From positions 3,142,778 to 3,206,777 of the forward strand of contig NZ_KV440950.1 of the NCBI RefSeq assembly GCF_001636405.1: a stretch of DNA of 64,000 nucleotides, written 5' to 3'. The notes beneath the pieces are model-generated. The model did no database searches. It worked only from the letters and a program-made list of their open reading frames with translations, and was not told where the DNA came from. How positions within the stretch are numbered: the first letter of the stretch is position 1; every line of letters begins with the position of its first letter. The position numbers and the translations under genes were made by a program. The DNA is from Peribacillus frigoritolerans (GTDB lineage Bacteria; Bacillota; Bacilli; Bacillales; DSM-1321). Positions 1 to 8,082 of this stretch are shown here, one piece after another.

Positions 1-363
1 ACACCGGCCGGGGAGCTTCGCCCTTTCGCAGAGATGGTTAAAGAAGTCATGAACATTGAGACTGGATATATGCGTGGAATTGCACTGGGTATTTGGGAGT
101 TTCCAGATTCCTTTGCCGTAATCTCCACCAAAGAAGAACTCGTATCAGCATGCGAAGCAGTAAGGGATGAGACGAGGAAATTGTGGGAGGAAATGACCGA
201 GGAAACGCTTGATGTGGTTGAAAAAGATCCTTTTTTCGGTCCTTCACAAAGCCACTTTGATAGACTTCAATATGCCCTGGAAAATGAGATCCACCATAGG
301 GGACAGGGTTATATTTATCTTAGAACCCTTGGAATTGAACCACCGGAATTTTTCGTAAGGTAA
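1..363 (+). CDS. DinB/YfiT-like four-helix protein, C-terminal part (partial)
   Basis: The frame is open to the left edge of the window, so the gene starts upstream; the ATG at 34 is only an internal methionine. The visible 120 residues end with a histidine-bearing helix (EIHHRGQGYIYLRTLG) and the proline-rich tail PPEFF, typical of the last helix of DinB-family proteins. That family forms four-helix bundles that bind a divalent metal through conserved histidines; many members are thiol-dependent transferases or of unknown function. The reaction cannot be stated from this fragment. A VOC-family gene follows 62 bases downstream on the same strand. Confidence 0.75.
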   Translation, partial: TPAGELRPFAEMVKEVMNIETGYMRGIALGIWEFPDSFAVISTKEELVSACEAVRDETRKLWEEMTEETLDVVEKDPFFGPSQSHFDRLQYALENEIHHRGQGYIYLRTLGIEPPEFFVR

Positions 364-425
364 TCATACATTAAGTAATAAATTGGGAGCAATGAAAAAT
401 AAATAAGAAAATAGGAGTGAGATAC

Positions 426-839
426 ATGTCAGTTGATGCATATCTTAATTTTAATGGTAATTGTCGACAAGCAGTAGAGTTCTACGCAGAGGTTTTTGGA
501 ACGGAACAACCAAATATCATGACCTTTGGGGAAACACCGCCTAATCCGGAATTTCCCCTTCCAGAAGAAGCGAAAGATTTAGTCATGCATTCAAGGCTTA
601 CTATTAATGGTAGCAATATCATGTTTTCAGATACTTTTCCTGGTATGCCTTTTGTAGAAGGAAATAACATCAGCCTGGCATATGTCGGTAATGATGTGGA
701 GGAAATTAAATCGATCTTTAACAAACTAAGTGAAGGCGGCACGGTTGGTCTAGACCTGCAGGAAACATTCTGGAGTAAAATTTACGGTCAGTTAACCGAT
801 AAATTCGGAATCCAATGGCAATTTAACTTCGAAAGCTGA
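426..839 (+). CDS. VOC-superfamily protein (PhnB-like)
   Basis: A 137-residue protein of the vicinal-oxygen-chelate fold. It opens with a strand reading VDAYLNFNGNC followed by AVEFYAEVFG, and ends with KFGIQWQFNFE, the usual first and last elements of PhnB-like proteins. These are metal-binding or metal-less glyoxalase/bleomycin-resistance relatives whose substrate is generally unknown. The ATG at 426 is preferred over an in-frame GTG at 417 because AGGAG at 412-416 sits at normal distance from the ATG. A hairpin terminator follows the stop. A second PhnB-like gene lies 280 bases downstream. Family is secure; function is not. Confidence 0.82.
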   Translation: MSVDAYLNFNGNCRQAVEFYAEVFGTEQPNIMTFGETPPNPEFPLPEEAKDLVMHSRLTINGSNIMFSDTFPGMPFVEGNNISLAYVGNDVEEIKSIFNKLSEGGTVGLDLQETFWSKIYGQLTDKFGIQWQFNFES

Positions 840-851
840 GAAACGGAATTT

Positions 852-898
852 GGATATAGGACTTTTCACGGTTGAAAAGTTTCTATATCCTTTTGTAT
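852..898 (+). terminator. Rho-independent terminator after the first VOC gene
   Basis: Two stacked inverted arms (GGATATA...TATATCC enclosing GACTTTTCA...TTGAAAAGT) are followed by TTTTGTATTT. Confidence 0.7.
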
Positions 899-1121
899 TT
901 CCATCACCATAAGGCTAGGATATTGTAACAAGCAAAGGATTAAGGGGATTAGTTAAATGATCGGTTGGAATAAACAAAACACAACCTAACTTTACATCAT
1001 TATCTTGGTTCATGATAAAAGGTGTATAGTGAAAGGGTACTTTCAATGTATTTAATCTTATCGAATCAATTCTCATTTCCTGATCATAATAGCAAGGATG
1101 AAACAATAAAGGAGAAAAATC

Positions 1122-1622
1122 ATGAAAAACAAAATTCAAAAAATCACAACTAACCTTTGGTTTGATTCACAAGCCGAAGAGGCGGCGAAGTTCTACACAT
1201 CCATCTTTGAAAATTCTAAGATTGGAAGAATCACTAGCTATGGAAATGAAGGAAATCAAATCCATGGAAAGACAATGGGTTCTGTGATGACCGTGGAGTT
1301 TGAATTGGAAGGACAAACATTCGTAGCATTAAATGGCGGTCCTCAATTCAAATTCACAGAGGCAATATCATTTATCATCCATTGCGAGGATCAAAAAGAA
1401 TTGGACTATTATTGGGGAAAGCTCTCGGAAGGCGGAGATGAAAAGGCGCAAGTGTGCGGTTGGCTAAAAGATCAATTTGGCGTGTCTTGGCAAATCATCC
1501 CAGAAAATCTAACCGAGATGGTGAACGACTCCAATCCTGAAAAATCGGAAAGAATGATGAAAGCGCTGCTCCAAATGAAAAAAATTGACATTAAAACTTT
1601 AGAGCAGGCATATCAAGGTTAA
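1122..1622 (+). CDS. VOC-superfamily protein (3-demethylubiquinone methyltransferase-like, PhnB family)
   Basis: 166 residues. The N-terminus reads ITTNLWFDSQAEEAAKFY and the core ends LKDQFGVSWQIIPENL, the hallmark of the DUF/PhnB proteins often mislabelled 3-demethylubiquinone-9 methyltransferase. A C-terminal tail of about 40 residues (SERMMKALLQMKKID) is also usual for this subgroup. AAAGGAG lies just upstream of the ATG. It is a distant paralogue of the VOC gene at 426. Transcription probably starts in the 280-base gap upstream and ends at the hairpin at 1678. Substrate unknown. Confidence 0.85.
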   Translation: MKNKIQKITTNLWFDSQAEEAAKFYTSIFENSKIGRITSYGNEGNQIHGKTMGSVMTVEFELEGQTFVALNGGPQFKFTEAISFIIHCEDQKELDYYWGKLSEGGDEKAQVCGWLKDQFGVSWQIIPENLTEMVNDSNPEKSERMMKALLQMKKIDIKTLEQAYQG

Positions 1623-1677
1623 GTTCCAATAAACAACATTCTGATTAGGCAGAAGAGTGAACGATTTTGAAATAGTT

Positions 1678-1718
1678 AAAACCTAATTTCCCGGTACTTG
1701 TGAAATTAGGTTTTGATA
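1678..1718 (+). terminator. Rho-independent terminator
   Basis: AAAACCTAATTTC pairs with GAAATTAGGTTTT across an 11-base loop, immediately downstream of the PhnB-like gene. Confidence 0.75.
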
Positions 1719-1782
1719 TTTACCAAAGTAGAAAAGAAACAAATGGCATAATGATCTAGATGGTTTTTAAGGGAGAAATAAG

Positions 1783-2337
1783 ATGATGGACAAAATATTC
1801 ACAACAGCACTTCAACGTGGCAATGAAATAATTGAAAGAAAAATCCGCTATGACTCTTTAGTTGTAGAACATACCTGTTTGCTATTAAACGCACAAAATC
1901 ATCATGTCGTGCTTTTTCATGAAATCATGGATGCGTTCACGATGAAAGCGGGTCCTATAGAATTAAACATACCCATTGGAAGTTATACGATAGCTTATTA
2001 TTGGAAAGGCCGCCCTTATAATTTATACATTTGGAGAGATAATGAAGGCAATTATTTGGGTTCCTATTTTAATATTGTAAAAAATACATATATGGCGGAT
2101 AAGTTGTTATCCTTTGAGGATTTGATCATTGATATCATGGTGCTTCCGGATGGGTCACATTTTATTTTGGACGAGGAAGAGTTACCTGTGCCCTTAGAGC
2201 AATTTGAGAATGGTTCTGTTAAACAAGCCTTAAACTCTTTACTTGATTCCATTGATATCCTTCTTTCACAAATTATTGAGGAATCCGGGAAACTCTATAA
2301 ACATAACGACCTCCTTCCATGGTTGAACAATAAATGA
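1783..2337 (+). CDS. DUF402 domain protein
   Basis: 184 residues. The central block YNLYIWRDNEGNYLG, followed by SFEDLIIDIMVLPDGS and LDEEELP, is the signature of the DUF402 / FomD-like fold, a barrel seen in nucleotide hydrolases. Those enzymes use acidic residues that bind two divalent metals, and the D-x-x-x-D/E-rich segment around residues 105-130 would supply them. Several Bacillus relatives act on nucleoside di- or triphosphates, but the substrate here is not determined. Two adjacent ATGs (1783, 1786) are possible; GGGAG precedes them. A terminator follows at 2389. Confidence 0.8.
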   Translation: MMDKIFTTALQRGNEIIERKIRYDSLVVEHTCLLLNAQNHHVVLFHEIMDAFTMKAGPIELNIPIGSYTIAYYWKGRPYNLYIWRDNEGNYLGSYFNIVKNTYMADKLLSFEDLIIDIMVLPDGSHFILDEEELPVPLEQFENGSVKQALNSLLDSIDILLSQIIEESGKLYKHNDLLPWLNNK

Positions 2338-2388
2338 CAAACGTTTTGATTCTTTGAACTCCGCAAAAGAGATAGCATTACCATTAAC

Positions 2389-2418
2389 AAAAAGCCTACT
2401 TCATTCAGTAGGCTTTTT
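2389..2418. terminator. Bidirectional terminator between convergent genes
   Basis: AAAAAGCCTACT and AGTAGGCTTTTT form a 12-bp stem with a six-base loop. A and T runs on both sides let it serve the DUF402 gene and the convergent lysozyme-family gene. Confidence 0.85.
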
Positions 2419-2425
2419 GTTCCCC

Positions 2426-3076
2426 TCACTCACCATCAGCTTGAGCCGATATACTGTTGCCAAGCTCCTCAATGTTCTTGGATACCTTTGCACTGTATGA
2501 GTAGTCACCGTAGCAATATGGGTACCGAAAATTATCCTTGTCCCCGCCGCAATCATAGAGCTTGGGGTTCTTTTCGACCTGAAGCATGGAGAACTTCTTC
2601 GCAAGCTCTTCATTATGCTTGCCCCCTTCATTCGCCACGAAATCAATATAACCAATTCCCATGTTATATGCTTGAATGATCGTGGCAAAATCCACGCCCT
2701 TTTCATTGCCATATTCATTGATCCTCTTAAAATGTTTCACCCCATACTTAATGCTTTCCGTTGGATCTGTGATTGTATTTGGATCAAGACCCGCTGACTC
2801 AGATGCCTGCATTGGGTCACCGCCCCGTCCTCGGCTTTCCTGCTGCATCAAAGCAATCAATGTCGAAGTATGCTCCTCAAGTCCGTATTTAGCCAACTCC
2901 CCTTGAAGGAGTGAGCTATACTTTTTTACGTTCGCGAAAGAATCAAGCGTATTTACTGATGTGGAAACATTTTCGGAATAGGGGGTTTTCATGATCTCCT
3001 TAATGAGCAAAAATGCAAAAATCAGGATGAAAATGGTAAAAACTTTCTTTGATTTCTTACGTTTCTTCTTCTTCAC
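2426..3076 (-). CDS. Lysozyme-family (bacteriophage-type soluble lytic) protein, membrane anchored
   Basis: 216 residues. A highly basic start (KKKKRKKSKK) precedes one hydrophobic helix at about residues 12-28, so the protein is anchored with its catalytic part outside. The domain at 55-200 matches the lysozyme-like family found in CwlT and YocA: the putative catalytic glutamate lies in ALMQQESRG, followed by GGDPMQASES and the aromatic AYNMGIGYIDFV. It should cleave the glycan strand of peptidoglycan. No mobile-element genes flank it, although relatives often sit in conjugative elements. The gene stands alone. Confidence 0.82.
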   Translation of the reverse strand: MKKKKRKKSKKVFTIFILIFAFLLIKEIMKTPYSENVSTSVNTLDSFANVKKYSSLLQGELAKYGLEEHTSTLIALMQQESRGRGGDPMQASESAGLDPNTITDPTESIKYGVKHFKRINEYGNEKGVDFATIIQAYNMGIGYIDFVANEGGKHNEELAKKFSMLQVEKNPKLYDCGGDKDNFRYPYCYGDYSYSAKVSKNIEELGNSISAQADGE

Positions 3077-3232
3077 ATTCTCTCTCCGATATCTCTAAGT
3101 TAATATATTTATATCTTAACAAATAGTAAGACTAATAACTATTTAGAATACCCAATTAAACGTTTTGTAAATGAGATTACCATGCATATTTTATCGAACG
3201 ATGAGACACCCTATTGGTTGGAGGTGATATGT

Positions 3233-3388
3233 ATGGACAAGAAGAATGAAAAAGAAGAAATCCTTGATGATAAAAAGAAAAAATATAGAAACGAGTTTGG
3301 GGCAGATCCGGATGAACAAGAAATGAATGGTCTGTATGGTATGTTGGAAACTGAATATGAAGATAAGCTTCATGATAAAGAAAAGTAA
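3233..3388 (+). CDS. Small charged hypothetical protein, 51 residues
   Basis: The start at 3233 is chosen because GGAGGTGA lies directly upstream at 3220-3227; an upstream in-frame ATG at 3182 has no such site. The protein is almost entirely charged: a Lys/Glu-rich first half, then a short motif GADPDEQEMNGLYGMLETEY that looks like one amphipathic helix. It is followed by a terminator. Not recognised; likely a small cytosolic protein conserved among relatives. Confidence 0.6.
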   Translation: MDKKNEKEEILDDKKKKYRNEFGADPDEQEMNGLYGMLETEYEDKLHDKEK

Positions 3389-3413
3389 CGATTGGTTTCT
3401 TTAATATTTGTTA

Positions 3414-3437
3414 AGCGCCTTAATATGGCGTTTTTTT
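3414..3437 (+). terminator. Rho-independent terminator
   Basis: GCGCC and GGCG arms around TTAATAT, followed by seven T residues. Confidence 0.65.
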
Positions 3438-3540
3438 ATGAGTTCCTTTACTATTCTATTCTAATGGTTCGTATTTCGTTTCATAATGTACTGATTTTTA
3501 AAATTTGAATTCATTTGGTCATTAAATAAAAGGATACGAT

Positions 3541-3575
3541 TAAAAAGGGAGTGACCTAATACTGTCACTCCCTTT
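3541..3575 (-). terminator. Terminator of the SDR gene
   Basis: On the minus strand AAAGGGAGTGAC pairs with GTCACTCCCTTT, followed by a T run (plus-strand AAAAA at 3542). Confidence 0.8.
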
Positions 3576-3581
3576 ACACGT

Positions 3582-4367
3582 TTAGTATTGTGAAGATTGT
3601 CCGCCATCAATCGGAATGACAGCCCCGTTGATGAACTCCGATTCCCCTGATAATAGGAAGGCGACTAAACGGCCGACCTCTTCTGGTTTACCAAAGCGTT
3701 TCTTAGGATTCACACTGACGAAATCCGCCATTGCTTCTTCCCAATTTTCCCCGCCTATTTGCCTGAATGAACCTTCTACCATTGCCGTTAAGATAACTCC
3801 TGGTGCAATGGCATTTATGCTGATTCCATATTGACCATATTCTATGGCAGCTGTTTTCGTTAAGCCTGCAACAGCATGCTTACTCGCAACGTAAGCACTT
3901 TGGTTAAGCACAGCACGAATTCCACCTACGGAAGCCACGTTCACCACTGCCCCTGATCCTTGTTCTTTCATGATTGGCAGAATATATTTCATACCATAGA
4001 ACACACCATTAATATTGATGTCCGCCACTTTGTTGAAAACTTTGCTATCGTATTCAGCCATAGGGGCTTGTTTACCTTCGATGCCCGCATTATTATAGAA
4101 TGCATCAATTCTGCCATACTTGCTGACTTTTTGGTCTACATAGTTCTTTACTGCTTCTTCATCCGATACATCTGCAGTGACCAGAAGCACGTCCGATTTT
4201 GGTGCAATTTCCAAGATTAATTTTTTTGTCACTTCCAAAGATGCATCGTTTAAATCAACTAATGAAAGTTTAGCCCCTTCTTTAGCCAATTCCAATGCGG
4301 CTGCTTGTCCTAACCCTGATCCTGCTCCAGTAATGATTACAACTTTGCCATCGAATCGTTCGCTCAT
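3582..4367 (-). CDS. Short-chain dehydrogenase/reductase
   Basis: 261 residues, the full classical SDR length. The cofactor motif TGAGSGLG lies at about residues 14-21, the acidic SLVDLND at about 35-41 suggests NAD preference, NNAG is present, and the catalytic Ser and YVASK (YxxxK) tetrad follows at about 150-165. The C-terminal IPIDGGQS is also typical. It is a soluble oxidoreductase of alcohols or ketones; the substrate cannot be read from sequence. A truncated SDR lies immediately upstream on the same strand, suggesting an ancestral tandem pair. Confidence 0.88.
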   Translation of the reverse strand: MSERFDGKVVIITGAGSGLGQAAALELAKEGAKLSLVDLNDASLEVTKKLILEIAPKSDVLLVTADVSDEEAVKNYVDQKVSKYGRIDAFYNNAGIEGKQAPMAEYDSKVFNKVADININGVFYGMKYILPIMKEQGSGAVVNVASVGGIRAVLNQSAYVASKHAVAGLTKTAAIEYGQYGISINAIAPGVILTAMVEGSFRQIGGENWEEAMADFVSVNPKKRFGKPEEVGRLVAFLLSGESEFINGAVIPIDGGQSSQY

Positions 4368-4418
4368 TTGTCAAAACTCCCTTTTTAAGTTATCTCGAAA
4401 ATCCTTTATTTATTATAA

Positions 4419-4727
4419 TTATCCTTTAAAGCTTAAGAATCCATCATCAACAGGGATGACTTGTCCATTAATGGCGTCCGCTTTTTCAGAGAACAAGAAC
4501 GTTACAACTTCAGCAACTTTTTCTGGCTGAATCAATTTTTTCCTCATATGAAGTTGTGCCAAACTTTCCAGGAACTCTTGATCTTCACCAATGATCGGCG
4601 TTTCGATGAAACCTGGTGCAACGCCGACAACACGAATCCCATATTGCGCAAGTTCAATGGCACCGGATTTAGTCATGGCGATGACTGCAGCTTTTGCGGC
4701 ATTATGGTAATCAACAAAAAAGCACAT
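4419..4727 (-). pseudogene. Truncated SDR, C-terminal half only
   Basis: About 100 codons correspond to the second half of an SDR: AAKAAVIAMTKSGAIELAQ, the proline-glycine turn APGFIETP and the end GQVIPVDDGF. The whole nucleotide-binding half (GxxxGxG, NNAG) is missing. The reading frame begins inside the tail of the hairpin terminator of the upstream gene, so it has neither a start signal nor a promoter of its own. Where the catalytic tyrosine of YxxxK should be, the spacing puts a histidine (HNAAK), although a tyrosine sits one residue earlier. Best read as a deletion remnant. Confidence 0.75.
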
Positions 4728-4755
4728 ATAAAGAGCCCGTTTAAAGAAAGGGCTC
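4726..4755 (-). terminator. Terminator of the DUF2935 gene
   Basis: On the minus strand GAGCCC and GGGCTC flank TTTCTTTAAAC, then TTTATATG. It lies directly against the breakpoint of the SDR remnant. Confidence 0.7.
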
Positions 4756-4769
4756 CATGAGGTACTTTT

Positions 4770-5567
4770 TTATTCGACTAGCCTCGGTTTCGCTGGATCG
4801 CAGTTTGGCTTTTCCATTTCTGTCGATTCAGCGAGTTTCGTTAAATAATAACATTCTTCACGCCACATATGATCAGCCATTAATGGCGAAAGAGTTCCAA
4901 GAGCCTGCGCACTGAGGTCAAGCTCCTCCAATTCAAGCAGGAAGTGCTGGAAGAATTTAATTTCCAATGTGACGTCCGCATTCATTTTTTCCAATGCTGG
5001 GAATGTTGACAGATTGGTTCGTAAAAATCCAGCCATTTCAACAGCTTTTAAATAAAAATCATTAAAATGTTTTTTATATTGCTCACTTTTTTCTTTTAAT
5101 CTTTTTTCAACATCATCCATATTGGATGATATTGCACCTGCATGCCCTGCAGCATCAAGCAGCCAAACCAAATGATGTTGAAGTTCATGAAAAACCGGCG
5201 GCATTTGATTTGAATTGAAATATTTCAATAATCTTAAATATTCTTCTAATTCGTTCACCATATGATTAATGAATGAAGGTGAAAGATGTATTTTAATTTT
5301 ACCTACCAGATGCTCTTTTATAAGACATAGCTTAAACTCCCGAAATCTTAATGTCTCTTGTTCTGCTGTGGCAGTAAGTTGCGAAATCTCTTCTGAATTG
5401 GCTTTACCAAGGAGAGTATCAAAAATTTGAATGAATTCTGAGGCAATTTCAATGTATTCCACTTCGACCGGAGCTAAAGACTCGTGGATGAACCTGGCAT
5501 GGTCTCCTAAGATTTGCAGCCAAAACCGATGCTCGAATCTTGCTGCTTTCTCCAAAAACTCGTTCAT
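4770..5567 (-). CDS. DUF2935 protein, two helical-bundle repeats
   Basis: 265 residues, all helical. Two homologous halves can be seen: FEHRFWLQILGDHARFIHESL near the N-terminus and IKFFQHFLLELEELDL with LMADHMWREECYYL near the C-terminus. Each half carries His/Glu residues arranged like a ferritin-like or metal-binding four-helix bundle. This is the DUF2935 architecture common in Bacillus and Clostridia; no reaction is established. GGGGGAGAG precedes the ATG. The downstream neighbour is the SDR remnant. Confidence 0.82.
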   Translation of the reverse strand: MNEFLEKAARFEHRFWLQILGDHARFIHESLAPVEVEYIEIASEFIQIFDTLLGKANSEEISQLTATAEQETLRFREFKLCLIKEHLVGKIKIHLSPSFINHMVNELEEYLRLLKYFNSNQMPPVFHELQHHLVWLLDAAGHAGAISSNMDDVEKRLKEKSEQYKKHFNDFYLKAVEMAGFLRTNLSTFPALEKMNADVTLEIKFFQHFLLELEELDLSAQALGTLSPLMADHMWREECYYLTKLAESTEMEKPNCDPAKPRLVE

Positions 5568-6312
5568 TTGCTCTCCCCCATAATTTAAAGTAAAAGAAAC
5601 TCACTTATAATTTGTATTCTTAAACCTACAAACTTATTAATATAAATTATTTGGGGCGTAATCAATCTAAAATTGATTCATTACCCGCACAATTGAACAT
5701 CCGGCCGAGATAAAATCCTGTCCACACCCCAAGTGGGTCAAGCGTGTTCATACCTTCTCCAAACACGTTCATTAGCGTTCTAATTTAAATCTCTGGCAGT
5801 ATAACTAAAAAACCAATGTTCTTCGAGTGGTGAAAGTTCCAGGGGGAGAAATAGAATTAAGGGACGATAGAATTAAAAGCAAATGGAAAGCTGAAATCAG
5901 ACCGTTTCTTCTGCCTCAAAAAAGGAAATCATGAAATTTTATCATTTTAGAGAATTATTAAAATGCAATCCGACTGGTTAAATTCCTTCCGACAAAACGG
6001 GTTTATAGAGTAGATATCTTGAGATCGAGTACCGCCTTAGAGGAATTAATGAATTCTTCAGTTTCAAATAGCCCCCTTCTGCCTTTGAATGAATCCTTGA
6101 AACGAGTCATGGACGAACATTATCGCCTCATTTTTCCTTACGGAAACAGCCTCGGTTATAGAGTATTCAGAGCAAGTAAAAAGTAATCTCCAGCTTCAAG
6201 AAGTTACGCAAGTTCTTCAGTTTGTTTACACGGATTACTGAATACAACAATTATGAACACAATGAAAAAAACCTAGAACAAGTTCAAGGTTTAAAGGAAT
6301 GGTAATATAGTC
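5568..6312. other. Gene-poor stretch with weak coding remnants
   Basis: No intact gene was found. A plus-strand frame at about 6036-6188 reads ALEELMNSS and LNESLKRVMDEHYRLIF before a stop. It resembles the first helix of a hemerythrin-like protein but is only about 45 codons long and is followed by scrambled sequence. The rest (5640-5820) shows nothing recognisable apart from the promoter region of the DUF2935 gene. Confidence 0.4.
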
Positions 6313-7864
6313 TTAGGCTATGATCTGTACACAATTTCGGCCATTCTTCTTTGCGGCATATAAGGCTTGGTCGGCCCGTGGCATCAATGTTTGGATGGAA
6401 TGGCCTCGATCACCAGCTTCAATTGATGCATGAGTCACACCGAAACTGCAGGTAACGGAAATCTTCTCTCCATTAACCTCTGCAATACTTTCAGAAACCT
6501 TACCCCTTATAACATCGGCCAACTCATATGCAGTGGGTAAATCGGTATTCGGCAAACATACGATAAATTCTTCACCACCATAGCGCCCCAATAGATCTCC
6601 TTCCCGAATATATTCTTTTGCAGTATTTGCAACAAGCATTATGACAGCATCCCCCTGCTTCATGTCCAAAAGTATCATTAACATTTTTAAAATGATCGAT
6701 ATCAAACATGATGACTGAAACACTGCCGCCTTCCCTGCTTAGAGCATCGAATAAAATTTCCGATTTTTTGATAAAAAATGTTCTATTCAATATTTGGGTT
6801 AACCCGTCCAAGCTGGCAAGTTGTTTCAACTTTTCCAGCATGAGCACTCTTTCAGTTACGTCGGCGAAGGTAATGATCTGTCCGATGGGCAGGTTGCTTT
6901 TGTTGAACACGGGTGAAAAACCAATATGGTAATGTACCATATCACCATTTATGCTGCATGTAAAATCACTGTCTTGCTGAAGGTAGATTATTTCCCTAAG
7001 ATGATGATTCCCATTTAGCACACTTGTAATCGATTTACCTATAGTATGTTTATCCAACAAAGGTATGACTTTGCGCATTCCATGGTTATAATCAACAATC
7101 AACCCCTGTTGATTTAAAACGATGACACCCTCTTTCATACTTTCAAAAACAGTATCCCTGGCGATCGGTGCTACATTGAACATTTGAAAAGTCAATAGTG
7201 CCGCACCATGAAAGATAAACGTGATACTCATGGATACAGGACCAAAATCGATACCATATGAGCTTAATCCATTTATATAATAGTAATTTGCTAATATAGG
7301 AATAAGCAGACCTGCCACCATCATTGATATTTGCATCCTGAATCTGAATGAAGAATTTTTCAACTGCCTTAGCAATATTATTATACTTATCATCACACAT
7401 AAAAAAAGAAACAGGGAGTGAACGTAAAACCAAGGGCCGCCCACCAGTTTAATTATCGGAAAAGGACTATCGCCTCTCAATCCCATTGATTTGTAATAAA
7501 AGTGATGAGAATCATTTGTATAATGCATGAAAATGGTGATGAACGGTATGATGAAGAGTGCATATTTCCATACCTTCTTGATTCTATGCCCTATATATTC
7601 TATGCACATCAACAAAAGGAAGACTGGGATGAAAGGCAAGGCCATGTACTCGACCCTTAACCAAAATAAGATTTGTTCCAAAGATGTACTGGAAAGTTCG
7701 AAAGCATAGGAAAAAGTAAAAATGGAAGACAATAATGTCACGATACTATACGGTTTTGCTCCAGGTGCATCCTTGACCTTTAATAGTGCAAATAAACACA
7801 GGAACAAACTTAAAGCACCTGCCAATATAACTACGAGTAAGTATATCGATAATTCCCGTGGCAT
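6313..7864 (-). pseudogene. 7TM-PAS-GGDEF diguanylate cyclase, interrupted by a one-base frameshift
   Basis: The first frame (7864 to about 6655) encodes eight or so hydrophobic segments of the histidine-kinase N-terminal 7TM type (residues 1-225), a PAS-like domain (240-340) and the start of a GGDEF domain as far as FGHEAG. The rest continues in another frame to 6313: DAVIMLV, the REGD inhibitory I-site five residues before RYGGEEF, and ADQALYAAKKNGRN. The switch falls in a run of five C on the plus strand (6651-6655); one base fewer would give GHEAGDAVI in a single frame. If intact it would be a membrane sensor making cyclic di-GMP. Sequencing error, pseudogene or slippage cannot be separated here. 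Confidence 0.85.
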
Positions 7865-8016
7865 TGCGAATCAACTCCGTTTAACAAAAAAATGATTTTT
7901 CCGTATATTATATAGAACTTTATAACTAGGTGACTAGTGTTTATTCGGGGAATTCTGAATTTTGAATGACTGATTTTAATGCCGTATTAGGAAGCTATTT
8001 ACTAACACCCAAAACT

Positions 8017-8060
8017 CAAAAACCCCTGCTTCATCACTTTGAACGTGAGCGGCAGGGGTT
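8017..8060 (-). terminator. Terminator of the S9 peptidase gene
   Basis: AACCCCTGC and GCAGGGGTT arms form the stem; on the minus strand it ends in GGGGTTTTTGAG. Confidence 0.8.
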
Positions 8061-8082
8061 CTTAACTTGTAAAAATACCGTA

